Source: CAZSNT01 sp964607765
GTDB lineage: Bacteria > Verrucomicrobiota > Lentisphaeria > Oligosphaerales > JABHEG01
Direction: 5' to 3'
NCBI GenBank assembly: GCA_964607765.1
Contig: CAZSNT010000098.1
Location: 1-38,122 of the forward strand
DNA: 38,122 nt
A program made the position numbers and the translations under genes. The notes beneath the pieces are model-generated. The model did not search any database and was not told the DNA's origin. It saw nothing but the letters and a program-made list of their open reading frames with translations. Position 1 is the stretch's first letter. Every line of letters begins with the position of its first letter. This document shows, piece by piece, positions 7,762 to 16,404 of this stretch.

Positions 7762-9567
7762 CTACACCAGCCGCTCCATGATATACTGGCGCCGTTGAGG
7801 CGTGTTCTTGCCCATGAAGAAGTTGAGCAGGTCCGGCACGATATGGCGGTGATCCACCGCGACCGGCACGAGCCGGATGTCATCCCCGACAAACTGCCCG
7901 AACTCGCTGGGCGAGATTTCGCCCAGCCCCTTGAACCGGGTCACTTCATGGCTCTTGCCCAGTTTCCGGACGGCCTCGTCACGCTCTACTTCGTCGTAGC
8001 AGTAGATCGTTTCCTTCTTGTTTCTGACGCGGAACAGCGGCGTCTCGAGAATGAACACGTGGTCCGCGAGGACCAGCTGTTCGAAAAACGTCAGGAAATA
8101 GGTAATCAGCAGGTTTCGAATGTGCAGGCCGTCAACGTCCGCGTCCGTGGCGATGACGACCTTCTCGTAGCGCAGGTTTTCCAGGCCGTCTTCAACGCCC
8201 AGGGCCCGCATGATGTAATAGAGCTCCTCGTTCTTGTAGACCGTCTTCCAGCGGTGCCCGTGGCAGTTCAGCGGCTTGCCTTTCAGGCAGAATATGGCCT
8301 GGGTCTCCACATCGCGGCAGCTGATCATCGAGCCGGCTGCCGACTGCCCCTCGGTGAGGAACAGCATGGACCGGGCGCCCTGCGGGGAGCCGTCGTCCAG
8401 GTGAAACTTGCAGTCACGGAGTTTGGGGATCTTCAGAACGGCTTTCTTCGCCTTCTCCCGCGCCTCCTTCTTTACGGTCTGGATCTCCTTACGCACTTTC
8501 GCGTTCTGCGTAATTTTCTCCATCATCTGCGACGCGGTGTCGGGGTTCTTGTACAGATAGGCGAGGACGACCTCTTTGACTTTTCCCACGATTTCGCCGC
8601 GGACCTCGCTGTTGCCGAGTTTGTTCTTGGTCTGCGACTCGAACACGGGATCCTGCAGTTTGACGGCAATGGCGCCGGTGATGCCGTTGCGCACGTCGGC
8701 GCCGTCCAGGTTCTTGCCGGCAAACTCGTTGACCGCCTTCAGTATCCCCTCGCGGAACGCGGACTGATGTGTGCCCCCGTCGTTGGTGTACTGTCCGTTG
8801 ACGAACGAGTAGTAGGTCTCACCGAAGTTGGGCGTGTGACAGAACGCGAACTCCATGCGCTTATCTTTGTGGTAGATGACCTCGTAGACGGTCTCCCCTT
8901 CGACCTTGTCCTTCAGCAGGTCAAGCACGCCGTTGCGCGAGTAGAACCTGTCGCCGTTCAGGTACAGGGACAGGCCGCTGTTCAGGTAGGCATAGTTCCA
9001 CAGACGCCGACGCAGGATCTTATCTTCGAAGCGGAAGTGGGGGAAGAAATCGGGGCCGGGCAGGAAGAGGATTTCCGTGCCGTTGGGCTCATCCGTCTTC
9101 TCGTCGTCTTCCGAGACGAGAACACCATCGTGGAAGGTTGCGACTTTGCCCCTGCCCTCGCGTACTGCGCGCACCACGAAGTCGACCGACAGCGCGTTGA
9201 CCGCTTTGAGGCCGACGCCGTTCAGGCCCACGGAGAACTGGAAAACTTCGTCGTTGTACTTGGCGCCCGTGTTGATCTCGGACACACAGTCAATGACCTT
9301 GCCCAGGGGTATGCCGCGTCCGTAGTCTCTGACTCGGACCCGGCCGGCCTCGCCGATATCGATATCGACGCGCTTGCCGTGGCCCATGATAAATTCGTCG
9401 ATGCTGTTGTCGATCACCTCTTTGAGCAGGACGTAGATGCCGTCGTCAGGGTGCGCGCCATTGCCGAGGCGCCCGACGTACATGCCGGGGCGCGTCCGAA
9501 TGTGCTCCAGGGAACTGAGCGTCTTTACTTTGCTCTCGTCGTATACGGGGGGGGAAGCCTTACTCAT
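7762..9567 (-). CDS. parE: Type IIA topoisomerase ATPase subunit (ParE/GyrB-like)
   Basis: The ATP-driven gate subunit that works with the ParC-like protein encoded next to it, 601 residues. GHKL ATPase motifs are present: EVIDNSIDE with Glu50 and Asn54, DYGRGIP at 81-87, and GLNGVGLKAVNALS at 114-127. The transducer domain follows, then a TOPRIM domain with TEGQSAAGS (Glu406), CLKGKPLN, the metal-binding ATDADVDG (473-480) and RFKGLGE. It ends in the conserved C-terminal region (NTPQRRQYIME). There is no long insertion in the TOPRIM region as in some Gram-negative GyrB proteins, and the size matches ParE and the short second GyrB-like proteins. The ATG at 9567 overlaps the last codons of the upstream zinc-ribbon gene, which suggests translational coupling; parC starts 10 bases downstream. 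Confidence 0.92.
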   Translation of the reverse strand: MSKASPPVYDESKVKTLSSLEHIRTRPGMYVGRLGNGAHPDDGIYVLLKEVIDNSIDEFIMGHGKRVDIDIGEAGRVRVRDYGRGIPLGKVIDCVSEINTGAKYNDEVFQFSVGLNGVGLKAVNALSVDFVVRAVREGRGKVATFHDGVLVSEDDEKTDEPNGTEILFLPGPDFFPHFRFEDKILRRRLWNYAYLNSGLSLYLNGDRFYSRNGVLDLLKDKVEGETVYEVIYHKDKRMEFAFCHTPNFGETYYSFVNGQYTNDGGTHQSAFREGILKAVNEFAGKNLDGADVRNGITGAIAVKLQDPVFESQTKNKLGNSEVRGEIVGKVKEVVLAYLYKNPDTASQMMEKITQNAKVRKEIQTVKKEAREKAKKAVLKIPKLRDCKFHLDDGSPQGARSMLFLTEGQSAAGSMISCRDVETQAIFCLKGKPLNCHGHRWKTVYKNEELYYIMRALGVEDGLENLRYEKVVIATDADVDGLHIRNLLITYFLTFFEQLVLADHVFILETPLFRVRNKKETIYCYDEVERDEAVRKLGKSHEVTRFKGLGEISPSEFGQFVGDDIRLVPVAVDHRHIVPDLLNFFMGKNTPQRRQYIMERLV

Positions 9568-9757
9568 TTTTGCCGACTACATCGTCCTCCTCATCGGAAC
9601 CAAAACCACTCTCAAACGGATCCCGGCTCGCATCGTTGGGATCGAACAGATTGGACCCCATCAGGGGAGCGCCGCACTCTGGGCACGCGCCATCGTCCGT
9701 CTCCACATCGCTCATGCGAACCTGGCAGTCACAATAAGGGCACCTCATTGTTTCCAT
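9560..9757 (-). CDS. Small zinc-ribbon protein
   Basis: A 65-residue protein with two CxxC knuckles (Cys6/Cys9 in RCPYC and Cys25/Cys28 in CPECG), typical of a zinc ribbon, followed by a strongly acidic tail (GSDEEDDVVGKNE). The family role is unknown to me; such small ribbons often act as adaptor or regulatory subunits. ATG 9757 has a good AAGGAAG eight bases upstream. Its TAA stop lies inside the start of parE (8-base overlap), so the two are very likely translated from one message. It sits between rho and parE in the same leftward unit. Confidence 0.75.
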   Translation of the reverse strand: METMRCPYCDCQVRMSDVETDDGACPECGAPLMGSNLFDPNDASRDPFESGFGSDEEDDVVGKNE

Positions 9758-9865
9758 TGCACTGCTTCCTTACAGCCGATCAGCCAACACTCCCAACCGT
9801 CACCGGCCCCACGTATCGCGACCGGAAAACCGCCAAACACAAGACCGGAACACACGGTCCCCGCG

Positions 9866-11383
9866 CTACATCTGCAGGGCCATCATGAACTCGATGTTGT
9901 TAGCCGTCTTCTTCAGCTTGCTGATCAGTAGCTCCATCGCCTCAACGGGCGGAACGTCATTCAGCACGCGGCGCAATGCCCAGATCCGCTCCAGCTCGTC
10001 CGGGTGCAGAAGCAGTTCCTCGCGTCGTGTACCGCTACGTTCAATATTGATGGCGGGATAAACGCGTTTGTCAACCAGCTTGCGCTCCAAATGCAGCTCC
10101 ATGTTACCCGTGCCTTTGAATTCCTCAAAGATCACCTCGTCCATTCGGCTGCCGGTATCGATGAGTGCGGTGGCAATAATCGTCAGACTGCCGCCCTCCT
10201 CGATCTTGCGGGCCGCGCCGAAGAAGCGCTTGGGCTTGTGCAGCGCATTCGCATCCACGCCGCCGGTCAGAATCCGGCCGCTGTGCGGCTCCACCGTGTT
10301 GTAGGCCCGGGCCAGTCGCGTGATGCTGTCCAGCAGGACCACCACGTGGCGGCCGTGCTCAACTTGGCGTTTCGCCTTCTCGATGACCATCTCTGCGACC
10401 TGGATGTGCCGGTCCGGCGGCTCGTCAAACGTCGAGCTCACGACCTCGGCGTCCACGTTCCGGCTCATGTCGGTCACTTCCTCGGGGCGCTCGTCGATGA
10501 GGAGGATGATCAGGAGTACATCGTCGTTGTTCTCCGTGATGCTGTTGGCCATTTTCTGCAGGATCACGGTCTTGCCTGTCCGGGGCGCAGCCACAATCAA
10601 CCCGCGCTGGCCGCGACCAACCGGCGTGATCAGGTCGATCACGCGCATCGAGACCTCCTCAGGCTCACGTTCGAGGATGAAACGCTCGGTCGGGAAGAAC
10701 GGCGTCAAGTTCTCGAACGGCACTTTGCCCTTCTTCAGTTCGGGCGGCTCGCCGTTGATCGACTCCACCTTCAGCATCGCGAAGAACCGTTCCTTCTCGC
10801 GCGGCTGCCGAATCTGCCCCATGACCGTGTCACCGGTTCGCAGCGAGAAGCGCCGAATCTGCGACGGGCTCATGTAGATGTCTTCGGGGCACGGCAGGTA
10901 GCTGTAACTGGGGCTGCGCAGGAACCCGAACCCGTCCGGGAGCACCTCCAGCACGCCGCCCCCGTACATCAGGCCGCTCTTCTCGGTGTTCGACTTCAGG
11001 ATCTCGAAGATCAGATCGTGCTTGCTGAGGGAGCCAACCCCCTCCACGTTCAGCGTCAGCGCCATCTGGGTGAGAACAGTCATGTCCATGCCCTGAAGCT
11101 CACTCAAGTCCAGGTTCGCCGCCGTGCGGTCCCGCTGCGGGGACTGGTGCGGGTCGTCGTGACCACGCCGGGGTTTACCTTGACGGTCCTTGCCCTGACG
11201 ATCCTTGCCCTGACGGTCCTTGCCCTGGCGGTCCTTGCCACGACCGCCGGACTTGCGGTGCCCGCGACCGCGGTCGTTGCCGCCCGAGGGGCCTTTGCCG
11301 GACTTCGAATCGGCAGGCCCATCCCCTGACTTACCCCCGCCATCCCCGCCGGAATTTTTCCGTTCGTCCGATCGCGTTGCCAT
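9866..11383 (-). CDS. rho: Transcription termination factor Rho with basic, repeat-bearing N-terminal extension
   Basis: The hexameric RNA helicase that ends transcription at Rho-dependent sites, 505 residues against about 420 in E. coli. Residues 1-90 are an added Gly/Lys/Arg/Asp-rich, probably disordered region containing four tandem GKDRQ units (49-68). The Rho N-terminal helical domain (about 95-135) and the cold-shock RNA-binding domain (about 137-215, with GFGFLRSP) follow. The RecA-like motor shows Walker A GLIVAAPRTGKT (261-272), LLIDERPEEVTDM, VVLLDSITRLARAYN and the arginine-finger region near ERSGTRREELL. Basic N-terminal insertions are known in Rho of several high-GC phyla and add RNA-binding surface. 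coaE ends 36 bases upstream on the same strand. Confidence 0.95.
   Translation of the reverse strand: MATRSDERKNSGGDGGGKSGDGPADSKSGKGPSGGNDRGRGHRKSGGRGKDRQGKDRQGKDRQGKDRQGKPRRGHDDPHQSPQRDRTAANLDLSELQGMDMTVLTQMALTLNVEGVGSLSKHDLIFEILKSNTEKSGLMYGGGVLEVLPDGFGFLRSPSYSYLPCPEDIYMSPSQIRRFSLRTGDTVMGQIRQPREKERFFAMLKVESINGEPPELKKGKVPFENLTPFFPTERFILEREPEEVSMRVIDLITPVGRGQRGLIVAAPRTGKTVILQKMANSITENNDDVLLIILLIDERPEEVTDMSRNVDAEVVSSTFDEPPDRHIQVAEMVIEKAKRQVEHGRHVVVLLDSITRLARAYNTVEPHSGRILTGGVDANALHKPKRFFGAARKIEEGGSLTIIATALIDTGSRMDEVIFEEFKGTGNMELHLERKLVDKRVYPAINIERSGTRREELLLHPDELERIWALRRVLNDVPPVEAMELLISKLKKTANNIEFMMALQM
11180..11239 (-). repeat. Four tandem 15-bp repeats in rho encoding GKDRQ
   Basis: Four consecutive copies of a 15-base unit (plus strand CTGACGGTCCTTGCC with one or two substitutions) encode the GKDRQ pentapeptides of the Rho N-terminal extension. 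The unit is a multiple of three, so gain or loss of copies keeps the frame. Confidence 0.85.
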
Positions 11384-11419
11384 GCGAATTACCCTTCAGC
11401 TAGTAAAAAGGCGTTCTAC

Positions 11420-12016
11420 TCAACCGTCACGTTGTACACACTCTGATATACGAGCCAGGACACGTCGGCACTGTTGGCGCAGGCCGGCGATGCTGCCGAC
11501 ATTCACGATGCCGTAATCCGCGCGCGTCAGCTTCTCCGAGTCCGGCATCTGACTGCTCACACGCTGCTCGATCTCAGCGTCCGACCAGCCGCGCTCCCGC
11601 AAACGCGTCGCCTGGAGCGCCCGGTCGCACCACACCGCTATGCTGATGTCGACTTCCACATCCCAGCCCGACTCGAACAGCAGCGGAATGCCGCAGAACA
11701 GATCCGCCGGAGTTCGCGATGCCTCGTTCAGCAGTTCCTCTTTCACCAGAGGATGAATCAGCCGATTCAGCCAGGCACGTTCCGATGGATTACGGAAGAC
11801 CCGTTGCGCGATCGCACTCCTTACGATCTGCCCTCGCGCGTCTGTTACAGCCTGCCCCCAGCGGGCACGAACCGCGTCGTAGACCGGCGTGCCGGGGGAA
11901 TAAAGGCGATGCACGACGTCGTCCGCATCAATCGTCCGGACACCCAAACGCCGGAACTCGCGCAGGGCCGTGGTCTTCCCAGCTCCAATACCCCCTGTCA
12001 CCGCGATCAGCATCAT
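11420..12016 (-). CDS. coaE: Dephospho-CoA kinase
   Basis: Catalyses the last step of coenzyme A synthesis, ATP-dependent phosphorylation of the ribose 3'-OH of dephospho-CoA. The 198 residues match the family length. Visible features are the P-loop GGIGAGKTT (8-16), the substrate-contacting DADDVVH, the NRLIHP motif and the IPLLFE strand of the CoA-binding lid. The start has two adjacent Met codons; either could be used. It is the first gene behind the promoter at 12194-12222, with a leader of about 170 bases, and is followed 36 bases later by rho. Confidence 0.93.
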   Translation of the reverse strand: MMLIAVTGGIGAGKTTALREFRRLGVRTIDADDVVHRLYSPGTPVYDAVRARWGQAVTDARGQIVRSAIAQRVFRNPSERAWLNRLIHPLVKEELLNEASRTPADLFCGIPLLFESGWDVEVDISIAVWCDRALQATRLRERGWSDAEIEQRVSSQMPDSEKLTRADYGIVNVGSIAGLRQQCRRVLARISECVQRDG

Positions 12017-12193
12017 GGCAACACAGCATCCTGAAGGTCTGCGAAATGGGCCGCTCGGTATAGGGAACCAGAATTACCGAGCTCCCGGAATGCCAACACC
12101 CGGAAACTGCACCAGCGGCACGGGGATAGTGAATGTGACAACCTGGCTCGTTGTCAGTTACATCGCGAGCAGAACATAAGCGCGTTCGTCAGT

Positions 12194-12222
12194 AGTATAG
12201 CAAGCCGATCTATACGCGTCAA
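12194..12222 (-). promoter_or_regulatory. Sigma70-like promoter for the coaE-rho-parEC unit
   Basis: On the minus strand TTGACG (12222-12217), a 17-base spacer and TATACT (12199-12194) form a near-consensus promoter directly after the hflX stop. Transcription would start near 12187 and give a leader of about 170 bases before coaE. The leader region (12017-12185) has no gene or evident riboswitch. Confidence 0.65.
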
Positions 12223-12225
12223 CAG

Positions 12226-13533
12226 CTAAACCGCATTCGGAACCAAAAAATCTCGAACCACCCCGTAAACGCTGGCCGGTACGGCCGCAGTGATGACAAT
12301 GCCGTCCGCGTCGTGCTTCTCTTTGACGATGCGGCTGGTGCGGTGCAGGACGTCCATCAGGTCATAGCGGTCGTAGGGAATCTGCAGTGTCACTTCCTGC
12401 AGCGCCGCCTCCAGGTGCCGGGCCAGCGCGGCAAGCAGTGTGTCGAGACCTGCGCCCGTGCGCGCCGACACCAGCACGGCGTCCGAGTGACGCCGCGCCA
12501 GGCGCTGCAGCACGAAGCGGTCCTCGATCAGATCGATCTTGTTCAACACGGTGACCACGGGCTTGCGCTCTGCGCCGAACTCCTTGAGCACCTCGCGCGT
12601 CGTGACGTGGTGATCCTCCAGATGCCCGGCCGCGGCATCCAGCACCTCGATCAGCACGTCTGCCATCAGCGTCTCTTCCAGCGTCGCTTTGAACGCCTCG
12701 ACCAGCGTGTGCGGCAGCTTACGAATGAACCCGACGGTGTCGGTCAGAAGCAGCTCCTGCTGGTTCGGCAGCTGGATGCGGCGCACGGTGGGATCGAGCG
12801 TGGCAAACAGTTTGTCCTCAACCAGAATGTCTGCCTGGGTGAGAGCGTTCAGCAGCGAGGACTTGCCCGCATTCGTGTAGCCGACAATGGCGGCTACCGG
12901 CACGGGCTTCTTGAGTCGGCGACTGCGCTGGACGGCGCGCTGGCGCCGCACCACATCCAACTCACTGCGCAACTGCGCTATCTGCTTCTTCACAAGCCGA
13001 GAGTCGACCTCTATCTGCTGCTCGCCCTCGCCGCGCAACCCCATGCCGCCTCGCATCCCGCGCTGCCGCGAGAGGTGTGTCCAACGCCGCTTCAGACGCG
13101 GCAGGTCGTAGTTCGTGCGCGCCAGACGCACCTGCAGGGCGGCTTCTTTCGTGTGTGCTCGCGAGGCGAATATGTCGAGAATGACCTCCTGCCGGTCAAT
13201 GACGGCAACGTCGGCGAGCCGTTCCCAGTTCCGCTGCTGCGAGGGGCTCAGCGGCTCGTCGAAGATGATGACGTCCGCGCCGCACGCGCGCGCCAGATCC
13301 GTGATCTCCTCGGCTTTGCCCTGCCCCACCAGCAGACGACTTCGGGGTTTGCGCACGCGCGCAACCGTACGCCCCACAATTGCCAGCCCCAAGGTATCGA
13401 CCAGCTCCCCGAGTTCGTCCAGCAGCTCCAGGGCAGCCCCCGGCTCCGCTCCCAGAAACTCGATCCCCACCAGGAACGCGTGCTCGACGCGCCTGTCGTC
13501 TTCTTTGACCTGTTTGGTAACTGCACGCCTCAA
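12226..13533 (-). CDS. hflX: HflX ribosome-associated GTPase
   Basis: A GTPase that binds the 50S subunit and splits stalled or hibernating ribosomes. The 435 residues hold the HflX N-terminal nucleotide-binding domain (about 15-125, with VGQGKAEEI and VIIFDEPLSPSQQRN), the helical linker (WTHLSRQRGMRGGMGLRGEG), and the GTPase domain with G1 GYTNAGKSS (218-226), G3 DTVGFI (265-270) and G4 NKIDL. The start is TTG at 13533, overlapping the rodA stop as TTGA, which implies translational coupling; no ATG lies close by in frame with a better ribosome-binding site. Confidence 0.93.
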   Translation of the reverse strand: MRRAVTKQVKEDDRRVEHAFLVGIEFLGAEPGAALELLDELGELVDTLGLAIVGRTVARVRKPRSRLLVGQGKAEEITDLARACGADVIIFDEPLSPSQQRNWERLADVAVIDRQEVILDIFASRAHTKEAALQVRLARTNYDLPRLKRRWTHLSRQRGMRGGMGLRGEGEQQIEVDSRLVKKQIAQLRSELDVVRRQRAVQRSRRLKKPVPVAAIVGYTNAGKSSLLNALTQADILVEDKLFATLDPTVRRIQLPNQQELLLTDTVGFIRKLPHTLVEAFKATLEETLMADVLIEVLDAAAGHLEDHHVTTREVLKEFGAERKPVVTVLNKIDLIEDRFVLQRLARRHSDAVLVSARTGAGLDTLLAALARHLEAALQEVTLQIPYDRYDLMDVLHRTSRIVKEKHDADGIVITAAVPASVYGVVRDFLVPNAV

Positions 13534-14792
13534 AACGCTAACCGCTGCCCTTCTCCCGTCGCCGGGTCAGGATCGCCCGCCGCGCGGTGTGCATGAACGC
13601 TCTGCACAAGCCCGGCGCAGATCCAGGTACTGATCATGAATGAACCGCCGTAGCTCACGAACGGCAACGGGATACCGATGATTGGCGCGGCACGAATCGT
13701 CATGCCCAGGTTCACGTAGATGTGGGTGAAGAATATGGTCGCCACGCCCGTTGCCAGCAGTGCTCCGAGCCGATCGGATGCCGTTGCGGCCGTACGCAGG
13801 CAGCACACGATGAACGCCCCGAACGCGCAGACCAGTCCAGCAGCGCCGACAAACCCGGTCTCCTCCGCGATCACGGAGAACACGAAATCGGTCGGCGCAA
13901 CGGTCCGCGGCAGGAAACCCAGCACGTGCTGCGTGCCCTTCATGTACCCTTTGCCCCACATGCCGCCGCTGCCCACGGCCAGCAGCGACTGGTGCGCGTT
14001 CCAGTCCGTGTCCAGGCTCTTGCCCGAGCGCGTAAAGAACGCCGCGGCGCGTTGCCGGAGACGCGCCTCCGCTGCATCGGTCAGCACGGGGCCCGCGACC
14101 GCCAGCCCCAGATCGCACGGCTGTTCCAGGAAGACCTTGATGCGGTTCTTCTGATGCGTGCGCAACCGGGGGAACGCGACGGGCACGACGATGGCAAGCG
14201 CAAGGGCGCCGGCCGCGATCCACTTCCACGGCAAGCCGGCCGTGAAGACGATGGCGAGAGTGAACGGCACGAACACCAGCGCCGTTCCCCAGTCCGGCTG
14301 CAGCAGAATGAAAACAACCGGAACAGCCGCGACACACAGCACGGGAATGGCGGCCAACGTGGGCCACGGCCGGAGAACGGGTCGGGAGGCGACCCACGCC
14401 GCCAGCAGCACGGTTGCCGGTTTGGCCATCTCAGCCGGCTGAATCCGCAGCGTACTCATACCGGGAACAGCCAACCAACTGCGCGCGTTATTCAGCGTCA
14501 CCCCGAACAGGCGCGTGGCAAGCAGGAGCACTATACCCGTTGCGTACAGCACCCATGACCAGCGTCCGAGGAGGCGGTAGTCCAGGCAACAGAGCACCAC
14601 GAAGCAGCCGAAGCCGAGGAACGCCCAGAACAGCTGCCTGAGCCAGAATCCGGCGAAGTCGCCGCCTACCTGCCGGCCTGCGCCGTACAGGAAGAAACAC
14701 CCCGAGACCAGCAGAAGCACGCTCAAGGCGAACATCAGCTTGTCAATCCGCGCCAGCGGACGCAGGTAGGATGGGAGAGCGTGTGGTGGCAT
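13530..14792 (-). CDS. rodA: RodA, SEDS-family peptidoglycan glycosyltransferase
   Basis: The polymerase of the cell-elongation machinery, which joins lipid II into glycan strands beside a class B PBP. The 420-residue protein has about ten membrane segments. SEDS signatures are present: NARSWLAVPGMSTLRIQPAE, LLQPDWGTA, APTDFVFSVIAEETGF and the C-terminal GIPLPFVSYGGSFMI. The extracytoplasmic stretch between about 205 and 290 is longer than in E. coli RodA (370 residues), accounting for most of the extra length. RodA fits better than FtsW because of the Q-P-D-W-G-T and GIPLPFVSYGG context, but the assignment is by similarity only. It overlaps hflX by a few bases and diverges from the gene at 14888. 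Confidence 0.87.
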   Translation of the reverse strand: MPPHALPSYLRPLARIDKLMFALSVLLLVSGCFFLYGAGRQVGGDFAGFWLRQLFWAFLGFGCFVVLCCLDYRLLGRWSWVLYATGIVLLLATRLFGVTLNNARSWLAVPGMSTLRIQPAEMAKPATVLLAAWVASRPVLRPWPTLAAIPVLCVAAVPVVFILLQPDWGTALVFVPFTLAIVFTAGLPWKWIAAGALALAIVVPVAFPRLRTHQKNRIKVFLEQPCDLGLAVAGPVLTDAAEARLRQRAAAFFTRSGKSLDTDWNAHQSLLAVGSGGMWGKGYMKGTQHVLGFLPRTVAPTDFVFSVIAEETGFVGAAGLVCAFGAFIVCCLRTAATASDRLGALLATGVATIFFTHIYVNLGMTIRAAPIIGIPLPFVSYGGSFMISTWICAGLVQSVHAHRAAGDPDPATGEGQRLAF

Positions 14793-14887
14793 TGAGGTGT
14801 GTCAGAAGCATATTGGACGACTGAACGGTAAGGTACGAGGAACGGTTGGATTTACAAGGATCAGGCCCACGAATGGAGGAGAGAGCC

Positions 14888-16294
14888 ATGGCAGGAGCAA
14901 AGACCACGTTCGCGCTGCTTTTCGGCAACCGCGGCTTCTTCCCTGCGTCGCTTCAGCACAGCGCCCGAGCCGAGGTGACCGCGACATTGAGCGCGCTTGG
15001 GCACGACGCCCTGCTGCTGCCCGAAGACCTCACCAACCACGGGGCGGTGGAGACGCCGGCTGACGGTGAGAAGTACGCCGCGTTCCTGCGCGAGAACGCC
15101 GACCGCGTCGGGGGCGTCATTCTCTGTCTGCCGAATTTCGGTGACGAGACCGGTGCCGTCAGCGCACTCAAAGACTGCGGCGTGCCCATTCTGGTCCAGG
15201 CGTATCCTGACGAGTTGGACAAGATGGCGCCCGAGCTGCGCCGGGACGCGTTCTGCGGCAAGTTCTCGGTCATGGACGTCTTCACCCAGTACGGCCTGCA
15301 GTTCACCGCGCTGCCGCCGCACACCGTCCATCCCGAGAGCGACCTGTTCGCGGCGAACGTGGACTACTTCGACCGGCTCTGCCGCGTGGTTGGCGGCATG
15401 AGCGACATGACCGTCGGCGCCATCGGCGCGCGGACCACTGCGTTCAAGACGGTGCGCATCGACGAGCTCGCGCTGCAGCGGCACGGGATCACCATGGAGA
15501 CGGTTGATCTGGCAACCGTGTTTTATCGGATGGCGCAGCTCGATGCGGCAGCCCGAGCGGTGCAGGACAAAGCGGAAGCGCTCAGAGTCTACACCTGCTG
15601 GGACAAGGTCCCCGGCCCGGTCTTCGATCGTCTTGTCAGGCTCTCGGTTGTGGTGGACGAACTGATCGACGAACTCGGTCTGAACGCGCTCGCCATACGC
15701 TGCTGGCTGGAGATGCAGGAGCAGCTCGGCATGTCGCCCTGCGTCCTGCTCAGCGAGCTCAACGACCGGGGCATCACTACTGCCTGCGAGGTGGACATCG
15801 GCAACGCGGTGACCATGTTCGGCTTGAGCCTGGCCTCGGGCAAGCCGGCCATCTGCCTGGACTGGAACAACAATTACGGCGACGACATGGACAAGTGCAT
15901 CCTGTTCCATTGCGGCTCGGTCGCACAGAGCCTGATGACGGCGAAGGGGACGGTGTCGGACCACGCAATCCTCGCCAACGCCGTCGGCGAGGGGTGCAGC
16001 TACGGCTGCAACGAAGGGCGGATCGCCCCCACGCCCTTCACCTACGGCAGCATGCTCACCGAAGACGGCGAGCTCTGCTACTACCTGGGCGAGGGCGAGA
16101 TCACCGAGGACAGCATTCCTGACGACTTCTTCGGCTGTGCCGGAGTCGCCGCGATCGACAACCTGCAGGAGAAGCTCCAGACGATCGGCTACCTGGGCCA
16201 CCGGCATCACACCAGCATCACGCCCGGACGTGTTGCCGCGCCCGTGCTGGAAGCGTGGGAGAAGTACCTGGGGTACGACGTAACGCTTCTGTGA
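14888..16294 (+). CDS. L-fucose/L-arabinose isomerase-fold protein
   Basis: A 468-residue protein of the fucose-isomerase superfamily, which interconverts aldoses and ketoses with a divalent metal. Candidate metal or substrate residues are the Glu in ACEVDIGNAV, the Asp in ICLDWNNNYGDD, the His in LFHCGS and the His cluster HRHHTSITPGR near the C-terminus; the N-terminal half shows the Rossmann-like stretch VILCLPNFGDETGA. Overall resemblance to characterised FucI (about 590 residues) is partial, so the true sugar is unknown; fucose, rhamnose or another deoxysugar would fit the polysaccharide genes further along. ATG 14888 is chosen for the strong GGAGGAGAG at 14875-14883. It may form an operon with the GNAT gene at 16405, interrupted by the hairpin at 16310-16376. 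Confidence 0.78.
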   Translation: MAGAKTTFALLFGNRGFFPASLQHSARAEVTATLSALGHDALLLPEDLTNHGAVETPADGEKYAAFLRENADRVGGVILCLPNFGDETGAVSALKDCGVPILVQAYPDELDKMAPELRRDAFCGKFSVMDVFTQYGLQFTALPPHTVHPESDLFAANVDYFDRLCRVVGGMSDMTVGAIGARTTAFKTVRIDELALQRHGITMETVDLATVFYRMAQLDAAARAVQDKAEALRVYTCWDKVPGPVFDRLVRLSVVVDELIDELGLNALAIRCWLEMQEQLGMSPCVLLSELNDRGITTACEVDIGNAVTMFGLSLASGKPAICLDWNNNYGDDMDKCILFHCGSVAQSLMTAKGTVSDHAILANAVGEGCSYGCNEGRIAPTPFTYGSMLTEDGELCYYLGEGEITEDSIPDDFFGCAGVAAIDNLQEKLQTIGYLGHRHHTSITPGRVAAPVLEAWEKYLGYDVTLL

Positions 16295-16309
16295 GGATAA
16301 ACGCCGCAG

Positions 16310-16376
16310 GCCGGGTGTCCTCCGCCCGGCCACGCGCACGGCCTCGCCTGGGGATGGCCGGGCGAGGATACCCGGC
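16310..16376. repeat. Long intergenic hairpin, possible terminator or REP-like element
   Basis: GCCGGGT and GCCCGGCCA in the left arm (16310-16332) pair with TGGCCGGGC and ACCCGGC in the right arm (16355-16376), giving a stem of about 22 base pairs with one bulge and one mismatch around a 22-base loop. There is no T-tract. It could attenuate transcription between the isomerase-like gene and the acetyltransferase or stabilise the upstream mRNA. Confidence 0.6.
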
Positions 16377-16404
16377 GGGGCGTGCAGCTTGGAGAGGCAC
16401 ACGA

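Noticed and set aside
7752..7892. N-terminal extension of ParC back to 7892
   Set aside because: It overlaps the conserved end of parE in another frame and has no family similarity.
7585..9888. 767-codon plus-strand open frame opposite parE
   Set aside because: Antisense to a gene with complete GHKL and TOPRIM motifs; long antisense frames are common in GC-rich DNA.
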